From Bacillota bacterium (GTDB lineage Bacteria > Bacillota > Bacilli > Bacillales > Cytobacillaceae), in the NCBI GenBank assembly GCA_023387295.1, contig JAEWIG010000286.1:1-8648 (forward strand): a stretch of 8,648 nucleotides of DNA, written 5' to 3'. Every line of letters starts with the position of its first letter. The first letter of the stretch is position 1. The notes beneath the pieces were generated by a model. That model searched no databases, was not told where the DNA came from, and was given only the letters and a program-made list of their open reading frames with translations. Below, in pieces: positions 1-6,560 of this stretch. Both the position numbers and the translations under genes were made by a program.

Positions 1-239
1 GCATAGATATAGCGAGATTCAGTTGGATTCTTTAAAATCATCACGCTGTATATTCCAACAATGAAGAATGCTAGGAAAGCTACCCATGCACATCCAACGT
101 GAAAATAGAAAATCTTCTGGCTTGCGCCCATTATTTTTTCAACAGGCGACCAAATAAATACTAAATATAAAGCAACGAATAATGCCGGTACTAGCAAAGC
201 AAATAGTATACGGTCAATCATCGGAGACTGTTGTTTCAT
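1..239 (-). CDS. ccmC: Heme exporter/handling protein CcmC, N-terminal part (gene runs off the window)
   Basis: CcmC is an integral membrane heme-handling protein of cytochrome c maturation System I. It presents heme with CcmA and CcmB for attachment to CcmE on the outer face of the membrane. Only about the first 79 residues lie in the window. They begin MKQQSPMIDR, followed by a first membrane segment (about residues 11-30), then QKIFYFHVGCAW (about 41-52) and a second membrane segment. His47 in FYFH corresponds to the first conserved heme-ligand histidine of the family. The usual HVP is HVG here, so a proline is missing. The tryptophan-rich WWD motif and second histidine would lie beyond position 1. 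The ATG shares one base with the ccmB stop (TGATG), indicating translational coupling as the last visible gene of the operon. Family assignment is secure from the motif and its position next to ccmAB. Confidence 0.9.
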   Translation of the reverse strand, partial: MKQQSPMIDRILFALLVPALFVALYLVFIWSPVEKIMGASQKIFYFHVGCAWVAFLAFFIVGIYSVMILKNPTESRYIY

Positions 240-922
240 CAGGATCCCTCCATTAAATATTCGAATAAGAAAAAGCAGGCTGCAAAGAACAGCAAATCGT
301 ATCCCACCATTAATTGAAACCACGAGATAGCATCTGCTATTCCATCTTGACCTAAGACAACCTTTGTCGCCTGAACTGCTGCAATCATTAACGGACTAAG
401 TAAAGGTAACAATAATACAGGAAGAAGCATTTCACTATTTTTTGCATTTGCTGCTAATGCTGCTAGGAAAGTACCGACAATAATGAATCCAGTTGTAGCA
501 ATAAATACGATTAGTAAGAACCAAATCATTTCCCCATTAAATTTATAGTCAAATAAAATGAATAATACCGGGATGCTAATTAATTGTACGATTGCCACAA
601 GTACTAAATTTGCAAAAACCTTGCCTAAATAAATACTAGCTGGATCGATTGGTGCTACTCTTAACCCTGTTATGCAATCATTCTCATTCTCTGCTAGGAA
701 TGAGCGATTGAGGCCTAGTATTCCTGAAAAAATCGTAATCACCCAGATTAACCCAGGAATAATAGCTTTTACTGTATTATTTGTTGGGTCGAATGCAAAG
801 CTGAAGATTAGAATGACTAGACTTGAAAAAATAATCATCATCCCAATCATTTGCTTTGACTTTAGTTCGTTACGTAAATCTTTTCCGGCAATCACGAGTG
901 CATCTTGAAGGACTGTGATCAT
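239..922 (-). CDS. ccmB: Heme exporter membrane subunit CcmB
   Basis: CcmB is the membrane partner of the ATPase CcmA. With CcmC it forms the ABC-type complex that releases holo-CcmE during cytochrome c maturation. The 227-residue protein has the usual family length and about six hydrophobic segments (roughly 25-45, 53-72, 102-124, 132-158, 164-184 and 205-224). The family hallmark lies at about 65-101, with LGLNRSF, the acidic ENEND stretch and APIDPASIYLGK, the loop expected to contact CcmA. The ATG overlaps the ccmA stop by four bases and its own stop overlaps the ccmC start by one, so the three genes are translationally coupled. No damage is visible. The call rests on the conserved cytoplasmic loop, the hydropathy pattern and the gene order. 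Confidence 0.95.
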   Translation of the reverse strand: MITVLQDALVIAGKDLRNELKSKQMIGMMIIFSSLVILIFSFAFDPTNNTVKAIIPGLIWVITIFSGILGLNRSFLAENENDCITGLRVAPIDPASIYLGKVFANLVLVAIVQLISIPVLFILFDYKFNGEMIWFLLIVFIATTGFIIVGTFLAALAANAKNSEMLLPVLLLPLLSPLMIAAVQATKVVLGQDGIADAISWFQLMVGYDLLFFAACFFLFEYLMEGS

Positions 923-1623
923 TTCCCATTCACCGCCCCGTCATACCATTCCTTTAAAGCGACCAATCCCGCATTACGATCGATTGGCTGAAAAGTAACT
1001 ACTTTACCTTTTTTTAATACTAGCGCTTTATCACAGTTATTCATTACTTGTTCAAAGTCATGAGAGATTAAGAGAATTGAAATACCTTTATCCTGCTTTT
1101 CCCTCATTAATTTGTTTAATAGACTAATTGCTTCTTGGTCTAAGCCAGTATGAGGCTCATCTAATAGTAAGACGTCTGGTTCAGCTAAGAGAACACGAGC
1201 TATCGCTAAACGCTGCATCATCCCTCTTGAAAAAGAACGAATCGGAATATCCTTAAAGTAATGCAAACCAACTGTATTGAGCAGTTCCATTGCTTTTTCT
1301 TCTCGATTTTTAATTTTGTATAATTTTGCATAAAACATTAGATTTTCAACTGGTGTAAGAGAATTATAGAGAAAGGATTCATGTCCTAAATAACCAATCT
1401 TTTTTTTCAGAATAGGCGATTTTTTCTTAACCACTTCTCCATTTAAATAAATATCTCCACTTGTTGGTTGCATTAACCCTGCTGCAATCTTAAAAAACGT
1501 GCTTTTCCCTGCTCCATTCGGTCCAATAATGGCTACACTTTCTCCTCGCTCTAATTCTAGTGAGAAGTTGCGTAAAATGATTTTATCGCCAATTACTTTC
1601 GTAATATTTTTCAATTCAAGCAT
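919..1623 (-). CDS. ccmA: Heme exporter ATP-binding subunit CcmA
   Basis: CcmA is the cytoplasmic ABC ATPase of the CcmABC complex; ATP hydrolysis frees holo-CcmE after heme attachment. Numbering below is from the upstream in-frame TTG at 1632; subtract 3 for the start chosen here. It has Walker A GPNGAGKST (37-45), the YLGHES segment typical of CcmA in place of a classical Q-loop (81-86), the signature FSRGMMQRL (134-142), Walker B VLLLDEP (154-160) and switch histidine H191 in LISHD. I chose the ATG at 1623 (MLELKNIT, 234 residues). The purine-rich AAGAAAGAG stands about 9 bases before it, whereas the TTG at 1632 directly abuts that site. The gene lies 16 bases downstream of the 1640-1987 gene and overlaps ccmB by four bases. 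Specificity is inferred from neighbours, as the ABC domain alone would be generic. Confidence 0.93.
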   Translation of the reverse strand: MLELKNITKVIGDKIILRNFSLELERGESVAIIGPNGAGKSTFFKIAAGLMQPTSGDIYLNGEVVKKKSPILKKKIGYLGHESFLYNSLTPVENLMFYAKLYKIKNREEKAMELLNTVGLHYFKDIPIRSFSRGMMQRLAIARVLLAEPDVLLLDEPHTGLDQEAISLLNKLMREKQDKGISILLISHDFEQVMNNCDKALVLKKGKVVTFQPIDRNAGLVALKEWYDGAVNGK

Positions 1624-1639
1624 ATTATCCAACTCTTTC

Positions 1640-1987
1640 TTAAGTGAATCGAAGCAGTTCTTTTTTTACACTATCAAGATGCTGCTTATATTCATCCATA
1701 TTTTTGGAATATTGCTCATCTTGAATTTTTCCTTGACTCTTTAGCGTTTCAAGTCGCGTCATTTGATCTTCGATTACTGACTTCTTTCTTAGCAGTATTT
1801 GAAACTGCTTTTCATCATTATCTGGTTCCTGCTGTCTTATTTTTTTTCTCTTTCGCATAAATATGACCACTGCTACGACAAGTAATACGAGCAAAATAAT
1901 GTGGGGATTAAGCTTATTTAAAATCGGTGTTCCTAGCCAAAAGGATATCAGCCAATCCGGATGGAATGGAGCCAAATCACTCATCAT
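1640..1987 (-). CDS. Small single-pass membrane protein with C-terminal coiled coil, unknown role in the ccm operon
   Basis: I do not recognise this 115-residue protein as a named family. It has a short N-terminal stretch, one strongly hydrophobic segment (about 28-44), a basic stop-transfer patch MRKRKKIRQQ (44-53) and a long charged helix (about 58-112). The basic patch places the C-terminal helix in the cytoplasm. Within the helix, GKIQDEQYSKNM (86-97) resembles the 'G-x-I-x-x-E-x-Y/F' turn of SHOCT domains and CcmI N-terminal hairpins. The same motif occurs in two other proteins of this operon. The start overlaps the preceding stop by four bases, and GGGAGGGTGGA lies just upstream of tandem ATG codons; either ATG could be used. 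Position between the ccmH-like gene and ccmA suggests an accessory role in cytochrome c assembly, perhaps as a fragment of a split CcmI. That role is inference. Confidence 0.75.
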   Translation of the reverse strand: MMSDLAPFHPDWLISFWLGTPILNKLNPHIILLVLLVVAVVIFMRKRKKIRQQEPDNDEKQFQILLRKKSVIEDQMTRLETLKSQGKIQDEQYSKNMDEYKQHLDSVKKELLRFT

Positions 1988-2352
1988 TCCACCCTCCCTT
2001 TTTGTTTGCGTAATTTATTTAATTCTTTTAATATCTCTCGTTCAGTTTCATCATCAATCGGTTGATTATTAGACGGGGTCTTCTTAACATTGCTTTCTTG
2101 ATTTAAATAACCTGCTGCAAGAGCCTGGTAACGTTTTTTCATTGATTCAAAATCTTCTTTGGAAATCTTTTTCATAAGATAATCCATTTCCAGCTCATTC
2201 ACAGTCTCATAGATCATTTCTAACGGTAGCTCACTGTCATTGTCCTTTGCATAAGCTACCGCTTTCTCCTCACTAGTAAAAAAAGGAGCAATGATAAAGT
2301 AAAAACAACTGATGACGATTGCAGCACCTATTAATAAATATAGATAATCCAT
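1984..2352 (-). CDS. CcmI-like small membrane protein
   Basis: This 122-residue protein has one N-terminal membrane segment (about 4-25) followed by a soluble, charged region. Residues 43-82 (PLEMIYETVNELEMDYLMKK and the following ISKEDFESMKKRY) form a predicted helical hairpin. This is typical of the region after the first membrane segment of CcmI-type cytochrome c biogenesis proteins. A second charged helix lies at 101-118, after a Ser/Asn/Pro linker. The tetratricopeptide half of proteobacterial CcmI, which binds apocytochrome, is absent. The ATG at 2352 was chosen because AAAGGAG sits 8 bases upstream; a 31-residue in-frame extension has no such site and would run into the ccmH-like gene. 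It lies 37 bases after that gene and overlaps the next start. CcmI similarity is moderate and based on pattern only. Confidence 0.75.
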   Translation of the reverse strand: MDYLYLLIGAAIVISCFYFIIAPFFTSEEKAVAYAKDNDSELPLEMIYETVNELEMDYLMKKISKEDFESMKKRYQALAAGYLNQESNVKKTPSNNQPIDDETEREILKELNKLRKQKGRVE

Positions 2353-2389
2353 TTTAATCGCTCCTTTACTAGAAAAGCTCAAATGCCTC

Positions 2390-2902
2390 TTAGAAATGCT
2401 TGCGCCTTTCTGCCTCAAAGGTTTGTTCAACAATTTCTCGTTCAATCTCTGGTATTTCTTCGATTTGTACAGCCTCTAACGATGCGTTTTTATTCGTTAA
2501 TTTCTTTATTCCATAACCAACACCGATTGCGCCTAATAAAAAGCCTACTGCTGGCATAATCCAAGCGATGATCCCACTACCTTCAGTTGAAGGGGTCCGA
2601 AGCGCCGCCTGACCATATTCATCAACGTATGACTGCAAGATTTCTTTCTCGTTTTGCCCTTCATTTAGGGCTTCTAAAACCTCATCATAATAAACCTTTT
2701 TAATTGTACAGGTTGAAAAATCATGGTCTGCATGCCCTTGCATATCAAGCTTACTAATAATAGATTGAAACTCTTTAGAATTATATGTGTACTCCGAACT
2801 TGCTCTCACTCTATCAGAATTAAACCCGAAATCAACCATGACAACAGAAGCTAGGAATACAAATGTTCCTTTTAAGAATTCCTTTCTCGTCATGTTTTTC
2901 AT
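2390..2902 (-). CDS. ccmH: CcmH-like protein lacking the CxxC thiol motif
   Basis: CcmH family proteins are membrane-anchored oxidoreductases that use an LRCxxC cysteine pair to reduce apocytochrome heme-binding cysteines. This 170-residue protein keeps the fold markers. It has a signal-like N-terminus, a helical core with EVLEALNEGQNEKEIL (74-89) and SYVDEYGQAALRTP (91-104), and a membrane segment IIAWIMPAVGFLLGAIGVGY (111-130). Where the cysteine pair belongs it reads LDMQGHADHDFSTC (52-65), with only Cys65 and with Met/His/Asp in place of the pair. It therefore cannot work as a dithiol reductase. The N-terminus MTRKEFLKG resembles a twin-arginine signal with an RK pair, followed by a hydrophobic stretch and VRA-SS as a possible cleavage site. 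The start overlaps the ccmF stop by four bases. Family membership is inferred from architecture and position; the missing pair is read directly in frame. Confidence 0.8.
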   Translation of the reverse strand: MKNMTRKEFLKGTFVFLASVVMVDFGFNSDRVRASSEYTYNSKEFQSIISKLDMQGHADHDFSTCTIKKVYYDEVLEALNEGQNEKEILQSYVDEYGQAALRTPSTEGSGIIAWIMPAVGFLLGAIGVGYGIKKLTNKNASLEAVQIEEIPEIEREIVEQTFEAERRKHF

Positions 2903-4878
2903 TTTCGACCACCCGCCTGCTTACTGCCTAGTCGATAAGTTGAGCTTGTTTTCCCACCAATAAGTGCGATAGCTGTTCCAATTAGCATCAAAAAGCCTCC
3001 AACCCAAATCCAACTGACAAAAGGGTTAATCTTCACATGTAACGTGATCTTCTCTGTGCTTTCCCAAGAATTAAGAACAACATATAAATCCTCTTTCCAG
3101 TTTGCTTTAATTGCTATCTCTGTAGAAGGCTCAGGCCATGTTCCGTAAAATATTTTCTCAGGCTTTACGCTTCCTTTACTCTTTCCTTTATAGGAAACTG
3201 CTAGATTTGCATAAACAATTCCATTGCCGTTTTTCGATGTTTCTCCAAGACTTTCGAATGTTAATTCATAATTTCCGATTTCAAAGCTTTCACCTTTGTT
3301 AACGGTTTTCATCATATCTTCAGAATAAGCATTTGAAGCGATGACACCAATTGCAATAACTGCAATCCCTATATGAACGATATAGCCTCCATACCGACGC
3401 TGATTTTTTCGTGTTAGTTGGACAGCAGCACGGATAAAGCCTTCCTTAGTCGCTTTTCTTCTTGCAATAATCCCCCGCCAAAACTCTGCAATATGAACGG
3501 CAAACATAAAGACTGTTACGGTCAAGCCTATGATTGCATAAATTCCTCTGACACCCATTGCTACAAGAATAACCGCAAAGATAATTGCAATTATTAGTGG
3601 AGCAATTGTGTTTTTTAAGAACCGCTCAAATACTGCCTTTTGCCATGAAATAAGGGGACAGATTGCCATTAACAAGATGAGCGCAAGCATAATTGGTGCC
3701 ATTACTTTATTAAAATATGGTGCACCAACGTTAACTTTTGTCCCAGTAATTGCTTCGGAAACTAAAGGAAACATCGTTCCCCAAAAAACTGCAAATGCTG
3801 CTCCGACTAGAATAAAGTTATTAAGTAAGAAGCTACTTTCTTTTGAAAAATAAGATTCAATTGGTTTGCTTTCTTTTTTTATAAGTTGATATCGAGTGGC
3901 TACAACATAAATAGCTAGTAGCATCATAAATGCCATAAATACCAAGAAATACGTTCCTAGGTTACTATCGCCAAATGCGTGCACACTTGTTAAAACTCCA
4001 CTTCTGACAAGGAAAGTCCCAAAGAGCGTTAATATATAAGACAAGATGATTAAGCTTAAATTCCAGGTTCTAAGCATCCCTTTTCGCTCTTGAATCATCA
4101 TTGAGTGAAGAAATGCAGATACGGTTAACCATGGTAAAAACGATGCGTTTTCAACTGGATCCCAAGCCCAATATCCACCCCAGCCGAGCTCAAGGTATGC
4201 CCACCAACCACCGATAATATTACCCATTGTTAGAAATATCCAGGCAACCAAAGTCCAACGTCTTGTTAGTTTAATCCACTCAGCATCCATTTTTTTCATT
4301 ATTAATGCTGCAATTGCGTAAGCAAATGGAACTGCCAATCCGACATACCCCATATATAGAGTTACCGGGTGAATGATCATTCCAGGGTTTTGGAGCATTG
4401 GATTTAGTCCTTTTCCATCTGCTGGAATCGTTTCTGTCATTTCAAATGGGTTTCCATTCACTAACATAACAATGTAGAAAAACAACATATTCAGCAATAG
4501 AATGATCGAAACATATGGGATCATTGTGTTTTGCTTTTTCTTATTCAAGACGATAACTGCTGCATATATGCTCAATAAGAATGTCCATAGTAACAAAGAA
4601 CCTGCATTTCCCGCCCAAAATGCGGCAAGCTTATACGTAAGTGGCAATTGTAAATTTGTATACATTGCAACATATTTGTACTGAAATTGGCTAGTTCCAA
4701 GTATATAGAGAAGAAGAAAAGCTGAAATGCTTGTAACAAATGCAAGAGATAGAATACCTCCCCTTGCACTCTCAAGCCATTTTTGGTCCTTTTTTTTGAG
4801 CCCGATCATATTTGCAACTAATGAGTACAAGGAAATGACGATGCCTAGTATGAGAGAAATATTTCCAATTAAATACAT
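2899..4878 (-). CDS. ccmF: Cytochrome c heme lyase subunit CcmF
   Basis: CcmF is the large integral membrane protein that takes heme from holo-CcmE and attaches it to apocytochrome c, acting as the System I synthetase. The 659-residue length is normal for the family. The tryptophan-rich WWD heme-binding region lies at about 223-251 and contains GWGGYWAWDPVENASFLPW. The four histidines expected as heme ligands are all present: His170 in MIIHPVTLYMGYVG and His300 in LTSVHAFG on the outer face, His258 in AFLHSMM and His502 in YIVHIGIAV in the membrane. A soluble outer domain (about 520-615) precedes the last membrane segment (622-641), as in other CcmF proteins. It starts 20 bases after ccmE, with AGGTTGGTGA before the ATG, and overlaps the ccmH-like gene. 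The enzyme looks fully intact, in contrast to its altered CcmE and CcmH partners. Confidence 0.97.
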   Translation of the reverse strand: MYLIGNISLILGIVISLYSLVANMIGLKKKDQKWLESARGGILSLAFVTSISAFLLLYILGTSQFQYKYVAMYTNLQLPLTYKLAAFWAGNAGSLLLWTFLLSIYAAVIVLNKKKQNTMIPYVSIILLLNMLFFYIVMLVNGNPFEMTETIPADGKGLNPMLQNPGMIIHPVTLYMGYVGLAVPFAYAIAALIMKKMDAEWIKLTRRWTLVAWIFLTMGNIIGGWWAYLELGWGGYWAWDPVENASFLPWLTVSAFLHSMMIQERKGMLRTWNLSLIILSYILTLFGTFLVRSGVLTSVHAFGDSNLGTYFLVFMAFMMLLAIYVVATRYQLIKKESKPIESYFSKESSFLLNNFILVGAAFAVFWGTMFPLVSEAITGTKVNVGAPYFNKVMAPIMLALILLMAICPLISWQKAVFERFLKNTIAPLIIAIIFAVILVAMGVRGIYAIIGLTVTVFMFAVHIAEFWRGIIARRKATKEGFIRAAVQLTRKNQRRYGGYIVHIGIAVIAIGVIASNAYSEDMMKTVNKGESFEIGNYELTFESLGETSKNGNGIVYANLAVSYKGKSKGSVKPEKIFYGTWPEPSTEIAIKANWKEDLYVVLNSWESTEKITLHVKINPFVSWIWVGGFLMLIGTAIALIGGKTSSTYRLGSKQAGGRK

Positions 4879-4898
4879 AATGTCACCAACCTGTCTAA

Positions 4899-5351
4899 TT
4901 AGTTCTGCTGATTTTTGTTCATTTCTTTATGCATTTCAACGTCGTAATTCGCCGGATCTTCTCCTTCATATTTCGAAGGACACTTTGTTTGAACTTTTTC
5001 AGCTTCAAACACCCCATTTTCTTTGAAGAAGCCTTCAACGATAACAATTACATCTTCTGAAAAGTTATCTGGCTTTACGCCCATATAGCGAACCGGAAGG
5101 ACAACCTCATCTTTTCCTTCTTCATAAATCTCGAATTGTAGTTCAATTTTGTCTGCATCCCATTTAATGGATTCTTTATTCAAGAGTCCTTGTGTCAACA
5201 CATACTCATCTTTATAATTAGCTTTATTATTCATTATTTCTTCTATCGAAACTTCCTTACTCCCTGCACTCGGCATTGTTGTAAAGAACAATATCATAAA
5301 CGCTGCGGCAACAAGGGATAACCCGAACATGATTTTTTTATTTTTTGACAT
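4899..5351 (-). CDS. ccmE: Variant heme chaperone CcmE with CxxxY motif
   Basis: CcmE is a membrane-anchored beta-barrel (OB-fold) chaperone that binds heme covalently and carries it to CcmF. The 150-residue protein has an N-terminal anchor (about 8-25), then the barrel, including the typical IVIVEGFFKENGVFEAEKVQ (102-121). The attachment site directly after it reads CPSKY (124-128). This is the CxxxY form rather than the HxxxY form of proteobacteria, so Cys124 would replace the heme-binding histidine. CxxxY CcmE proteins are known from archaea and Desulfovibrio, where CcmH and CcmG are also missing. The C-terminal tail (129-150) is short and hydrophilic, with one histidine (H141). The gene is four bases downstream of the 5356-6327 gene; GGGGGG at the end of that gene, about 8 bases before the ATG, serves as ribosome binding site. 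Confidence 0.95.
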   Translation of the reverse strand: MSKNKKIMFGLSLVAAAFMILFFTTMPSAGSKEVSIEEIMNNKANYKDEYVLTQGLLNKESIKWDADKIELQFEIYEEGKDEVVLPVRYMGVKPDNFSEDVIVIVEGFFKENGVFEAEKVQTKCPSKYEGEDPANYDVEMHKEMNKNQQN

Positions 5352-5355
5352 CTTA

Positions 5356-6327
5356 TTAACCCCCCATTTTTTTAATTAATTCGTTATATTCTTCTTCCGT
5401 AATACTACCGTCAAGGAGCATGGCTCTTAATCTAGATTTTTTCGCTTCCAAGTCTCCTGTTTTATTAGTTCCTTTTTTATTCACAGGCTTTTGCTTCTTT
5501 TTATTTTTTTTCATTAGAATGACAATTACAATGGCAGCTAGAATACTAATGCCCCCAACAATAGAGATGATTAGCCAAATATTCATTGTTTCGTTTTTCT
5601 TAACTGGAGCATCTCCATGAGCCGTGTTCCCAGCCATCGCTTCCATCATCTGCATGGTAGTCCTTGTTTCTGGGCGTTTATATTCAAGCTTAAATTCCTT
5701 TGTTTCATCAAGCTTTATTCCTTGAAATTGATACAAAAACAAATTCATTCCATATCCATTTTCTTGATGTGAGTCTGCACTTGGTGTTAATTTAAAGCTT
5801 TCTGTTTTTAAAGGTTCTAGAAAAACGACACTTACAAGTCCAATATCAGTAAAGCTTCTGAATTTATATGTAAGTGTTTTGGTGTCTTTATTAGCTTTTA
5901 ATTGACTTGTGTAATATTCAATGACAAACTTGTAAGGTTCATTTGGCTGAATTTCTTCTTTTGTTTCCCATAGAATCATGCCTGTCTTTTCGTCAATTTT
6001 ATATTCAATATCATTCAACTCTGATAAGTCCCGACTGTATTCTGCAACAAAGCCGATGCGAAAATCACTTTCATTCATTGGAAGCGGAATAGCGATTTGC
6101 CCTTTTTGTGGCTTATCCGTTGTATTCATCAGCGTTCCATGGTAACCAATTAACAAAGGAAGATATTCTGAATCCTTATCCTTAGGATGCTTAGCATACT
6201 CAGGCATTACTTGTATATTTAATTCCTCCATTTTTAAAATAGGTGCTTCCGTTTCAGCTTTTGTATGTCCCGGGATATTGAAAATTATGATGAAGATTCC
6301 TATCCAAGACAGAATTATTCTTTTCAT
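5356..6327 (-). CDS. Secreted, membrane-anchored protein of unknown function, first gene of the ccm operon
   Basis: I do not recognise this 323-residue protein. It has a signal peptide (1-24, possible cleavage TKA-ET) and an outer domain of about 200 residues rich in predicted beta strands (30-218). A Met/His-containing linker TTMQMMEAMAGNTAH follows (223-237), then a membrane segment (249-272) and a strongly basic cytoplasmic stretch (273-298). A terminal helix, SRLRAMLLDGSITEEEYNEL, ends the protein (298-317) and matches the SHOCT-type short helical motif. It leads the operon, with GAAAGGA about 8 bases before the ATG, and ccmE follows after four bases. Context suggests a role in heme or apocytochrome handling outside the membrane. 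The methionine and histidine residues next to the membrane could bind metal or heme, but that is inference. There is no cysteine in the protein. Confidence 0.8.
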   Translation of the reverse strand: MKRIILSWIGIFIIIFNIPGHTKAETEAPILKMEELNIQVMPEYAKHPKDKDSEYLPLLIGYHGTLMNTTDKPQKGQIAIPLPMNESDFRIGFVAEYSRDLSELNDIEYKIDEKTGMILWETKEEIQPNEPYKFVIEYYTSQLKANKDTKTLTYKFRSFTDIGLVSVVFLEPLKTESFKLTPSADSHQENGYGMNLFLYQFQGIKLDETKEFKLEYKRPETRTTMQMMEAMAGNTAHGDAPVKKNETMNIWLIISIVGGISILAAIVIVILMKKNKKKQKPVNKKGTNKTGDLEAKKSRLRAMLLDGSITEEEYNELIKKMGG

Positions 6328-6356
6328 TTTTTTTGTCCTTTCTCTTAATCTAATAA

Positions 6357-6396
6357 GTTATATAGTACATGGGAGTTTGGATGAAATGTTTGCCAA
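6357..6396 (-). promoter_or_regulatory. Possible promoter of the ccm operon
   Basis: Upstream of the first ccm gene the minus strand reads TACTATATAAC (6357-6367), which offers overlapping -10 hexamers (TACTAT, TATATA, TATAAC). TTGGCA (6391-6396) resembles a -35 hexamer but is 23 bases or more away, which is too far for standard sigma-A spacing. TTTCAT, 16 bases upstream of TATATA, is a weak alternative. A weak -35 would fit a promoter needing an activator. The position of the start point is inference. Confidence 0.3.
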
Positions 6397-6398
6397 TC

Positions 6399-6416
6399 TC
6401 GTGAACGTGTTCACAA
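6399..6416. promoter_or_regulatory. Rex-type operator (also fits Fnr/Crp-family site) upstream of ccm operon
   Basis: The sequence TCGTGAACGTGTTCACAA matches the Rex consensus TTGTGAA-N4-TTCACAA at 13 of 14 defined positions; only the second base differs. Its core GTGAAC-GT-GTTCAC is a perfect inverted repeat. It also fits the Bacillus Fnr pattern TGTGA-N6-TCACA at 9 of 10. The centre is about 80 bases upstream of the first ccm start codon and just upstream of the probable promoter. Rex senses the NADH/NAD+ ratio and Fnr senses oxygen, so either would tie cytochrome c assembly to respiratory state. Which protein binds cannot be told from sequence. Confidence 0.6.
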
Positions 6417-6560
6417 ATGTGTTTTTTTATTATTATTGGAGATACAGGTAAAGATAGGAGCAACCACCTGTTCATTTCCATCTTTAATATGGGTCACCAT
6501 TTCTGTAATCGTTTTCCTTTGTTCCTATCTTATATAAACCATTTTATGGTGGTGTGTTTC

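Noticed and set aside
1624..1632. TTG start for ccmA three codons upstream
   Set aside because: The purine-rich ribosome binding site touches the TTG with no spacing, while the ATG at 1623 is about 9 bases away.
2353..2445. 31-residue N-terminal extension of the CcmI-like gene
   Set aside because: It would overlap the ccmH-like gene by more than 50 bases and has no ribosome binding site, whereas AAAGGAG precedes the internal ATG at 2352.
4502..5026. Plus- and minus-strand open frames inside ccmE and ccmF
   Set aside because: They are shadow frames of strongly conserved genes, with no ribosome binding sites or protein-like features.
6399..6416. CcpA cre site
   Set aside because: Best alignments to the cre consensus have two mismatches at conserved positions, clearly worse than the Rex match.
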